Shown: piece after piece, positions 1 through 4,229 of the stretch | Layout of the letters: each line of letters starts with the position of its first letter | How positions within the stretch are numbered: position 1 is the stretch's first letter | Made by a program: the position numbers and the translations under genes | The notes under the pieces: generated by a model | What the model was told of the DNA's origin: nothing | Seen by the model: only the letters and a program-made list of their open reading frames with translations | Databases searched by the model: none | Assembly: GCA_034717835.1 (NCBI GenBank) | Contig: JAYELZ010000026.1 | Coordinates: forward strand, 1 to 6,214 | Direction: 5' to 3' | DNA length: 6,214 nucleotides | From: G713 sp034717835 | Lineage (GTDB): Bacteria > Chloroflexota > Anaerolineae > B4-G1 > SLSP01

Positions 1-216
1 GGGGTAGTATCGGGCACGCAACTCGTCATCACGCCCGGCAGTTTCACTGTGGCTGCCGGTGGCAGCCAGGAGGTGAACGTCCAGATTGAGCTGGACGTGG
101 TGCCAGGTGTGTACCAGGGCGGGCTTGTCCTTACATCCGACAACGGCGGCACACATAGAACACTGGAGGTTGAGTTCCACAACCTCTACCTTCCCCTCAT
201 CCTCCGTAACCACTAA
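1..216 (+). CDS. C-terminal end of a secreted beta-sandwich protein (5'-truncated)
   Basis: The frame is open from the first base to a TAA at 214-216, giving 71 residues; the start lies outside the window. The segment alternates hydrophobic and polar residues and is rich in Val, Thr, Gly and Ser. It resembles the last strands of an immunoglobulin- or fibronectin-like domain, as found at the ends of extracellular subtilases and other surface proteins: a P-G-S-F-T-V strand, a G-G-S-Q-E-V turn, then a P-G-V-Y-x-G-x-L strand. It ends in LYLPLILRNH. Hydrophobic Y-L-P-L-x-L-R-N tails are, from memory, frequent at the ends of secreted Chloroflexota proteins, where they may be a sorting or anchoring signal. 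The catalytic or binding part of the protein is not in the window, so the function cannot be named. It converges on dgt, with 77 bases between the two stop codons. Confidence 0.8.
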   Translation, partial: GVVSGTQLVITPGSFTVAAGGSQEVNVQIELDVVPGVYQGGLVLTSDNGGTHRTLEVEFHNLYLPLILRNH

Positions 217-250
217 TCCCCAAACAAATAGAGCCTGCATACGCGGCATA

Positions 251-278
251 GTTGCGCAACCTGGTCGTTTCCGGCCAG
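251..278. terminator. Palindrome plus hairpin between convergent genes
   Basis: GTTGCGCAAC (251-260) is a perfect 10-base palindrome. Next to it, CTGGTCG (261-267) can pair with CGGCCAG (272-278), with one G-T pair and a TTTC loop, giving a 7-bp stem. It lies between the stop of the left-edge gene (216) and the dgt stop (294), where a shared terminator would be expected. Neither side has a clear T tract, so a classical intrinsic terminator is not shown; mRNA 3'-end protection is an alternative. Confidence 0.35.
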
Positions 279-293
279 ATGTCAGTTTCTACC

Positions 294-1445
294 TCAGACC
301 GGCGTCAACGGATCAAACATCTTGGCGTACTCCTGCAACGCGAAGCGATCCGTCATCCCGGCGATGTAATCGCAGACCACCCGTTCCAGCGAGCGTTCCG
401 CCAACTTCTCCTGCTCCTCGCGCGGGAGCTGCCGCGGCTCCTCGACGTAAGCCTCAAAGAGCGCCGTCAACACCCGCCCCGCCTTCGCCTGCATCCGCAT
501 CACATGGGGATGATAGTACATGTTCTCATAGAGAAATTTCCGCAGTTCCCGCGTCATCTCCGCCACGCCCGGCGAATGTCCAATCACCTTTTCCGGCAGA
601 GCGCGTACCGCGTCTGGCGAAGTGACGCCGGCCGCCCGTAAGCGGCGCTCCGTAGCCTCCACCTGGTCATGGATCAACAATCCAGTCAAACGACGCACCA
701 ACCGGTGCCGGAGCAGCTCCTCGAGGTGCTGCCCATCCCACTCCAAATCCTCTTGGAGCCGTGCCCACCAAGCCAAGTCCGTCAACTGCTCTGGGCGTAA
801 CACTCCCGACCGCAGGCCATCATCCAGATCGTGCGCCGTGTACGCCATCTCATCGGCGGGATTAGCGAGCTGCGCTTCCAACGAACCGCGCAGATTGGGA
901 CCAAAGCGTGCCGCATCAGAGCGATCATATTCTGTCTCATGCTTGACCATGCCCTCGCGGGTCTCCCAAGTGAGATTCAGTCCCCTAAAATCTGGGTAGC
1001 GGTGCTCCAACTGCTCCACAATGCGCAGCGATTGTTTGTTATGGTCAAAGCCGCCATGCCCAGACATCAATTGATTGAGGATGGCCTCCCCGGAGTGCCC
1101 AAAGGGCGGATGTCCCAAATCATGCGCCAAGCAGACCGCTTCCACTAAATCCACGTTGGCACCCAACGCAGAGGCCAGCGAGCGTCCCACCTGCGCCACC
1201 TCCAACGTGTGCGTCAAGCGCGTGCGATAATAATCGCCTTCGTGGTTTACAAAGACCTGCGTCTTATATTCCAGCCGGCGGAAAGCCGTAGTATGCAAAA
1301 TACGATCTCGATCCTGCTGAAAGAGAGTGCGATACTGCGGAGGATCTTCAGGGTAGTCCCGTCCCCGGCTAGCTTGCCCTCGCAAAGCATACGTCGCCAG
1401 CGAGTTATCCTCATTTCGCTCTAAAACAGCCCGTGTATAAAGCAT
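294..1445 (-). CDS. dgt: Deoxyguanosinetriphosphate triphosphohydrolase-like HD-domain protein
   Basis: The 383-residue protein belongs to the cytoplasmic dGTPase family, which hydrolyses dNTPs, classically dGTP, to the deoxynucleoside and triphosphate and so adjusts dNTP pools. Visible hallmarks are the N-terminal FQQDRDRILHTTAFRRLEYKTQVF-type region (about 42-65), the RLTHTLEV helix with H79, the HDLGHPPFGHSGE signature with H108 and D109 (the HD metal pair), and ADEMAYTAHDLDDG (197-210), where D198 is the likely fourth metal ligand. The length fits the shorter dGTPase-like subgroup rather than the roughly 500-residue E. coli enzyme, so true substrate preference is uncertain. The start at 1445 is supported by GGAGGT eight bases upstream. 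The gene ends 77 bases from the convergent left-edge gene and seems to be transcribed alone: a 183-base gap with a repeat separates it from the upstream membrane-protein gene. I found no convincing promoter. Confidence 0.95.
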   Translation of the reverse strand: MLYTRAVLERNEDNSLATYALRGQASRGRDYPEDPPQYRTLFQQDRDRILHTTAFRRLEYKTQVFVNHEGDYYRTRLTHTLEVAQVGRSLASALGANVDLVEAVCLAHDLGHPPFGHSGEAILNQLMSGHGGFDHNKQSLRIVEQLEHRYPDFRGLNLTWETREGMVKHETEYDRSDAARFGPNLRGSLEAQLANPADEMAYTAHDLDDGLRSGVLRPEQLTDLAWWARLQEDLEWDGQHLEELLRHRLVRRLTGLLIHDQVEATERRLRAAGVTSPDAVRALPEKVIGHSPGVAEMTRELRKFLYENMYYHPHVMRMQAKAGRVLTALFEAYVEEPRQLPREEQEKLAERSLERVVCDYIAGMTDRFALQEYAKMFDPLTPV

Positions 1446-1453
1446 AATTTTAC

Positions 1454-1459
1454 ACCTCC
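1454..1459 (-). promoter_or_regulatory. Shine-Dalgarno site of dgt
   Basis: On the minus strand this reads GGAGGT, a full match to the anti-Shine-Dalgarno core, eight bases before the ATG at 1445-1443. It fixes the dgt start. Confidence 0.85.
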
Positions 1460-1540
1460 AAATTAAATTAGTGATTGGTGAAAAGGGGCTGGAAACTAGT
1501 ATTCGCTCTGGTTTTGCCTATCAAAATTACATTTGACAAA

Positions 1541-1596
1541 GCACTAGTCCACGTAGGTGGACTTCGCAAAGGTAGCCGCGAATTTATTCGCCAGGC
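1541..1596. repeat. Two-hairpin dispersed-repeat-like element
   Basis: Two perfect inverted repeats lie side by side. AGTCCAC (1546-1552) pairs with GTGGACT (1557-1563) around a GTAG loop. GCGAAT (1578-1583) pairs with ATTCGC (1586-1591) around TT, and GCC (1575-1577) with GGC (1594-1596) extends the second stem across a two-base bulge. The order of a G/C-rich hairpin, a TTCG-containing linker, then a TAGCCGCGAAT...ATTCGCC hairpin is like intergenic repeats I remember from cyanobacteria and Chloroflexota. It lies in the gap downstream of the membrane-protein gene and upstream of dgt, both minus strand, where it could end transcription or stabilise a 3' end. The rest of the 183-base gap shows no gene. 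Confidence 0.6.
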
Positions 1597-1628
1597 TAAC
1601 GACAGCTCGCATCAAGGCTGATAGAACA

Positions 1629-2036
1629 TTAGCTCAGCTGCACGGCTAAAATGCTAATTACCAATGCGATGAAAAGTACCATCAAGAGGAAAGTGATGCC
1701 GTGCCGCTCCAGCCAGCGCGGCTCCACAAAATGCTGAGAAACCCAGAGGAATAATCCCGCCGCCAGACCAATGCCGCCCAGAACGCCTAACGTGTAGAGC
1801 AATGCCGTCTGCATCAAGCGCGGCAAGTCGACCGTGATCACCAACCGGCCTAGCAGCGCGATGGAGAAACGGCTTCCCAGGAAAGCGTATCCGCTGGCGA
1901 TCCCCAGCCCGGCTAAAATCATATACGCGCCGAAGCGCTTGCGACGGCCAGCTTCCAGCCGCCAGGTGATACATCCCAACACGACCAGACTGAGCGCGAA
2001 GGTGAATACGATGATCGAGAGAAATTTAATAACCAT
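1629..2036 (-). CDS. Small four-helix membrane protein of unknown function
   Basis: The 135-residue product is very hydrophobic, with four probable membrane helices at about 4-25, 35-55, 76-100 and 113-133. The basic stretch RLEAGRRKR (26-34) between helices 1 and 2 suggests, by the positive-inside rule, that this loop is cytoplasmic and that both ends of the protein face outwards. The loop between helices 3 and 4 (QHFVEPRWLERHG, 101-113) lies on the same side and also has basic residues. I recognise no catalytic motif or family, so no function is assigned. The ATG at 2036-2034 is preceded by AGGGAG with a five-base gap. A candidate promoter lies at 2169-2196, which gives a leader of about 125 bases that contains a ten-unit heptad array. 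A cysteine at 22 sits in V-L-G-C, but the helices that follow argue against a lipoprotein. Confidence 0.75.
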   Translation of the reverse strand: MVIKFLSIIVFTFALSLVVLGCITWRLEAGRRKRFGAYMILAGLGIASGYAFLGSRFSIALLGRLVITVDLPRLMQTALLYTLGVLGGIGLAAGLFLWVSQHFVEPRWLERHGITFLLMVLFIALVISILAVQLS

Positions 2037-2041
2037 GGCAG

Positions 2042-2047
2042 CTCCCT
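2042..2047 (-). promoter_or_regulatory. Shine-Dalgarno site of the membrane-protein gene
   Basis: On the minus strand this reads AGGGAG, five bases before the ATG at 2036-2034. It supports that start and lies just downstream of the heptad array in the direction of transcription. Confidence 0.6.
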
Positions 2048-2055
2048 TGAAAAAT

Positions 2056-2125
2056 AAGTCTAAAGTCGAAAGTCAAAAGTCGCAAGTCGAAAGTCAAAAG
2101 TCGCAAGTCGAAAGTCGCAAGTCTC
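2056..2125. repeat. Ten-unit heptanucleotide tandem array, AAGTCNN
   Basis: AAGTC recurs at exactly 7-base steps at 2056, 2063, 2070, 2077, 2084, 2091, 2098, 2105, 2112 and 2119. The two variable bases are mostly GA, AA or GC, and in the middle these follow in that order to make a higher-order unit of 21 bases. As a 7-base period it would break reading frames if the copy number changed. It lies immediately upstream of the Shine-Dalgarno site of the minus-strand membrane-protein gene, so it is probably transcribed as a GACTT-rich leader. In form it resembles the heptameric STRR repeats of filamentous cyanobacteria, but its sequence differs. Confidence 0.95.
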
Positions 2126-2168
2126 CTTTAAAAATGGCAAATCTGCAAATCCATAAGTTCCTGAAGTA

Positions 2169-2196
2169 ATGATATGCGAGATAATACCAACGTCAA
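2169..2196 (-). promoter_or_regulatory. Candidate sigma-70-type promoter for the membrane-protein gene
   Basis: On the minus strand, TTGACG (2196-2191) and TATCAT (2174-2169) are separated by 16 bases, and each matches five of six consensus positions. Transcription would start near 2162, giving a leader of about 125 bases before the ATG at 2036 that carries the whole heptad array. Confidence 0.45.
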
Positions 2197-2222
2197 GATT
2201 AGTCGGGTAGCCAGATAGTCCA

Positions 2223-2265
2223 CCATTTGCCATTTGCCATTCGCCATTTGCTATTTGCCCATTTG
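2223..2265. repeat. Second heptanucleotide array, CCATTTG type
   Basis: Six units follow one another: CCATTTG (2223-2229), CCATTTG (2230-2236), CCATTCG (2237-2243), CCATTTG (2244-2250), CTATTTG (2251-2257) and an eight-base CCCATTTG (2258-2265). It is unrelated in sequence to the AAGTCNN array about 100 bases away but has the same 7-base period. An inverted relative, AAATGGCAAAT, lies at 2132-2142 and is exactly complementary to 2225-2235. The array lies 41 bases upstream of the rluB start codon. Confidence 0.9.
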
Positions 2266-2287
2266 CTGCATAAGCGAAGTTAGCATT

Positions 2288-2306
2288 AGCGGTTATAATA
2301 ACCGCT
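2288..2306 (+). promoter_or_regulatory. Perfect inverted repeat with TATAAT abutting the rluB start codon
   Basis: AGCGGTTA (2288-2295) and TAACCGCT (2299-2306) are perfectly complementary around TAA, and the ATG of rluB follows at once. TATAAT, a consensus -10 box, covers 2294-2299, so a transcript would begin about seven bases later, at the ATG itself. No Shine-Dalgarno sequence precedes the ATG, which also points to a leaderless mRNA. No good -35 box is visible. The palindrome could also be an operator over the -10 box or a hairpin hiding the start codon. Confidence 0.5.
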
Positions 2307-3065
2307 ATGGAAAAACAACGCTTACAGAAAATTTTGGCCCATGTTGGCTACGGTTCACGCCGTAGCTGTGAAGAGTTCATCGCTGAAGGACGGGTCGCCG
2401 TGGATGGCAAAGTAGCCACTCTGGGAGATAAAGCCGACCCCACTCAACAAGAAATTACGCTAGACAACCGACCAATCCGTAAGCCCCCCCCCAAACACAT
2501 CTATGTAATGCTCCACAAACCGCGCGCCGTCATCTCCACAGTCAGCGATCCGCACGGCCGCCGCACGGTGCGAGATTTGATCGCCATCAGCGGACGCATC
2601 TATCCCGTGGGGCGACTGGACGTCAAGAGCGAGGGATTGATACTGCTCACCAACGACGGGCAGCTAACCCAACAGCTCACCCACCCCAAATATGAACACC
2701 CACGAGTTTATCGAGTGTTGGTCAGTGGCACTCCCACCGCACAAACCCTCGATAAATGGAGGACTGGGATAGTCCTCAGTGGCAAGCGAGTGCGTTGCGA
2801 TGCCATCAAGGTAGAGCAATACCGCCGGGGACGCACCTGGCTCCGCATCACCGTTCACGAGGGCCACAAACATCTGGTACGGCGCTTAGTCGCCGCGCTG
2901 GGACATCCTACCCAACGCTTGATCCGCGTGCAGATGGGCCCCATCCGGCTGGGAAACCTCAAGCCAGGTGAATGGCGTCACCTGCGCCAGCGTGAAGTGG
3001 AGTCCCTGCTGGCCGAGATCAACCCGGAGAAGAAAAAGCCCCGCAAAAGAAAAAAACGCCGGTAG
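2307..3065 (+). CDS. rluB: Pseudouridine synthase, RsuA/RluB family (probable 23S rRNA enzyme)
   Basis: The 252-residue protein has an N-terminal S4 RNA-binding domain (about 4-50, with R-L-Q-K-I-L-A and G-S-R-R-S-C-E-E-F-I) followed by the pseudouridine synthase fold. VGRLDVKSEGLILLTND (101-117) is the family's catalytic motif, with D105 the nucleophile. KPRAVISTVSD (71-81) and EGHKHLVRRL (185-194) match further conserved motifs, although H-K-H-L replaces the more usual R-N-R-Q or similar. The last dozen residues are almost all Lys and Arg, fitting rRNA contact. RluB converts one uridine in the peptidyl-transferase region of 23S rRNA; RsuA, RluE or RluF specificity cannot be excluded, but the length and overall pattern fit RluB best. 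ATG 2307 gives the normal family N-terminus yet has no Shine-Dalgarno site. A run of nine C (2484-2492) encodes Pro60-62. The gene lies upstream of cmk, a common bacterial order. Confidence 0.93.
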   Translation: MEKQRLQKILAHVGYGSRRSCEEFIAEGRVAVDGKVATLGDKADPTQQEITLDNRPIRKPPPKHIYVMLHKPRAVISTVSDPHGRRTVRDLIAISGRIYPVGRLDVKSEGLILLTNDGQLTQQLTHPKYEHPRVYRVLVSGTPTAQTLDKWRTGIVLSGKRVRCDAIKVEQYRRGRTWLRITVHEGHKHLVRRLVAALGHPTQRLIRVQMGPIRLGNLKPGEWRHLRQREVESLLAEINPEKKKPRKRKKRR

Positions 3066-3105
3066 AGCAACAAATTTCACGGATTAACCTGGTCACCTAT
3101 CACTT

Positions 3106-3122
3106 GAGTTCTAAAACTCTTT
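3106..3122 (+). terminator. Weak hairpin with short T run after rluB
   Basis: GAGTT (3106-3110) pairs with AACTC (3115-3119) around CTAA and is followed by TTT. The stem is short and AT-rich, so termination here is uncertain. It directly borders the inverted-repeat element that starts at 3122. Confidence 0.25.
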
Positions 3123-3265
3123 GTCATTCCGAGCGGAGTAGACCGAGCAGCGCGAGGAGCACGTAGTCGAGGAATCTTCTACGTCTAGGGAGATTTCGAG
3201 TCAGAGATGAGAGATTCCTCGCCGCATGTCAGGCACACAACGCCTGACACTTGCTCGGAATGACA
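3122..3265. mobile_element. MITE-like inverted-repeat element between rluB and cmk
   Basis: The 144-base segment is bounded by perfect 13-base inverted ends, TGTCATTCCGAGC (3122-3134) and GCTCGGAATGACA (3253-3265). Inside are further inverted pairs: GAGGAATCT (3169-3177) with AGATTCCTC (3212-3220), ACGTAG (3161-3166) with CTACGT (3179-3184), and TGTCAGGC (3227-3234) with GCCTGACA (3242-3249). It contains no credible gene. Elements beginning TGTCATTCCGAGC and ending in the reverse complement are, from memory, widespread in bacterial genomes as small non-autonomous or REP-like repeats. No target duplication is evident at the borders. Its transcript could fold into one long imperfect hairpin, which may separate rluB and cmk expression. 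Confidence 0.7.
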
Positions 3266-3277
3266 CGCCGAGCGAGT

Positions 3278-3290
3278 TGAGGTTACCTCA
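3278..3290. promoter_or_regulatory. Perfect palindrome TGAGGTTACCTCA upstream of cmk
   Basis: Six-base arms, TGAGGT and ACCTCA, flank a single T. The site lies about 90 bases upstream of the cmk start and just outside the MITE-like element. Its size and symmetry would suit a dimeric repressor, but it may also be part of a repeat; there is no direct evidence of binding. Confidence 0.3.
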
Positions 3291-3363
3291 TGCTTACCAC
3301 TCTGCAAAAGCGATAAACAGCTGCTGAATTAACGAAAATCTATGAAGCCGGTGGATTATAATG

Positions 3364-3368
3364 AGGAG
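3364..3368 (+). promoter_or_regulatory. Shine-Dalgarno site that sets the cmk start
   Basis: AGGAG lies ten bases before the ATG at 3379. An earlier in-frame ATG at 3361 overlaps this site and has no ribosome-binding site of its own, so 3379 is preferred. A TATAAT at 3357-3362 would, if it were a -10 box, start transcription near 3369 and exclude the AGGAG; it has no -35 partner and is probably fortuitous. Confidence 0.6.
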
Positions 3369-3378
3369 CAACGACACC

Positions 3379-4059
3379 ATGTGCATACCAGCAACCATTG
3401 CGATTGACGGGCCGGCTGCTTCAGGCAAAAGCACCATTGGCTATCATCTGGCCCGCAAGTTGAACTATCTCTACCTAGATACCGGCATCCTCTACCGCGC
3501 CGTGACCTGGGCCACTTTGGAGCGAGGCATTGTCATCACCAACGAAGACGCGGTGGTGGCGCTCGCCAGTAACCTGGATATCCGAGTCCTACCGCCCGAC
3601 AAAGCCGATGGGCGGCAAGCCACTATCCAAGTGGACGGCGCAGATGTTACCTGGCAGTTACGCACGCCGGCGGTGGATAAAGCCGTCTCCCCGATCTCCG
3701 CCTACCCGGCAGTGCGGCGGATATTAACCGCGCAGATGCGCCAGATAGGCGCGTCCGGCCAAGTGGTGATGGTGGGGCGGGATATCGGCACGGTGGTGCT
3801 GCCCCACGCCGAGCTCAAACTCTACGTCGTCGCGACGGCGGAGGAACGGGCGCACCGGCGGCAATTGGAACGGCAAGCGCAGGGTAAAACCACCTCTTAC
3901 GAAAAGATGTTGGCCGAGATCCATCGCCGCGACCAGATAGATAGCAACCGTGAATCGGCGCCTCTCAGAGCCGCCGATGACGCGATCCACTTTAACAACA
4001 CCCAAATGTCCATCCCGGAGATGTTCCGGGCAGTGGAGGAATTAGTAATCAGAAATTAG
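3379..4059 (+). CDS. cmk: Cytidylate kinase (CMP/dCMP kinase)
   Basis: The enzyme phosphorylates CMP and dCMP with ATP in the cytoplasm, feeding CTP and dCTP synthesis. From the start at 3379 it has 226 residues, close to the usual size. The P-loop GPAASGKST is at 11-19 with K17 as the phosphate-binding lysine. YLDTGILYRAV (32-42) is the nucleotide-monophosphate site, equivalent to LDSGAIYR in other Cmk proteins. LRTPAVDKAVSPISAYPAVR (94-113) supplies substrate-binding arginines and serines. GRDIGTVVLP (133-142) is the Cmk signature, and RRDQIDSNRESAPLRAADDA (183-202) forms the lid and C-terminal motif. The family's usual V-I-D-T-T after this point is H-F-N-N-T here. Two in-frame starts exist: 3361 adds six residues but overlaps the ribosome-binding site. 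The last codons and the stop run into ATTAG-rich repeat DNA. rluB lies upstream, beyond a MITE-like element. Confidence 0.95.
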   Translation: MCIPATIAIDGPAASGKSTIGYHLARKLNYLYLDTGILYRAVTWATLERGIVITNEDAVVALASNLDIRVLPPDKADGRQATIQVDGADVTWQLRTPAVDKAVSPISAYPAVRRILTAQMRQIGASGQVVMVGRDIGTVVLPHAELKLYVVATAEERAHRRQLERQAQGKTTSYEKMLAEIHRRDQIDSNRESAPLRAADDAIHFNNTQMSIPEMFRAVEELVIRN

Positions 4060-4102
4060 GGACTGAGGATAAGGTGATTAGAGACTGGTGATGAGGGATT
4101 AG
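4041..4102. repeat. Degenerate ATTAG/GACTG repeat overlapping the cmk 3' end
   Basis: ATTAG occurs at 4041, 4055, 4077 and 4098. The 16-base units ATTAGGGACTGAGGAT (4055-4070) and ATTAGAGACTGGTGAT (4077-4092) share 13 positions at a 22-base offset. The cmk stop codon TAG lies in one unit, so the last residues of the kinase appear to be encoded by repeat DNA. A related stretch, ATTAGTGATTGGTGA, occurs at 1467-1481 upstream of dgt, showing the unit is dispersed. Confidence 0.55.
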
Positions 4103-4214
4103 GTGGCAACCCGTTTGCAGCACGGTCCCCGGCGAGGATAGTTCCTACAGGAGATTGGCCGCTACTCACCAATTGCTTTTGACTACAAGACCAAAGACTA
4201 CCCGACTATTTTTT

Positions 4215-4220
4215 AAGGAG
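4215..4220 (+). promoter_or_regulatory. Shine-Dalgarno site that sets the lpd start
   Basis: AAGGAG lies nine bases before the ATG at 4230. The frame is open further upstream to a TTG at 4155, but that start would add 25 residues unlike the family N-terminus. The site therefore decides for 4230. Confidence 0.85.
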
Positions 4221-4229
4221 ATCATACAA

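Noticed and set aside
86..625. Open frame of 179 codons on the + strand
   Set aside because: It starts inside the left-edge gene in another frame and runs antisense to dgt. Its product is low-complexity Pro/Ser/Arg, typical of a shadow frame.
1496..1539. Possible dgt promoter (TTGTCA, or TTTGAT with TACTAG, on the minus strand)
   Set aside because: TTGTCA has no -10 partner at suitable spacing, and the TTTGAT/TACTAG pair matches the consensus too poorly.
1971..2036. Lipoprotein signal in the membrane protein (V-L-G-C at 19-22)
   Set aside because: Leu at the -2 position is unusual for a lipobox and three more membrane helices follow, so a polytopic membrane protein is the better reading.
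1834..2169. Open frame of 111 codons on the + strand with a repeated K-S-Q-V-E-S segment
   Set aside because: The repeated residues are only the translation of the AAGTCNN heptad array, and the rest is antisense to the membrane-protein gene.
2056..2265. CRISPR array
   Set aside because: The units are 7-base tandem repeats without unique spacers.
4179..4209. Possible lpd promoter, TTGACT with GACTAT
   Set aside because: The spacing is 19 bases and the -10 matches only three of six positions; the stretch also looks like decayed repeat DNA.
4155..4229. N-terminal extension of lpd from TTG 4155
   Set aside because: The 25 extra residues do not match the family, and AAGGAG at 4215-4220 points to ATG 4230.
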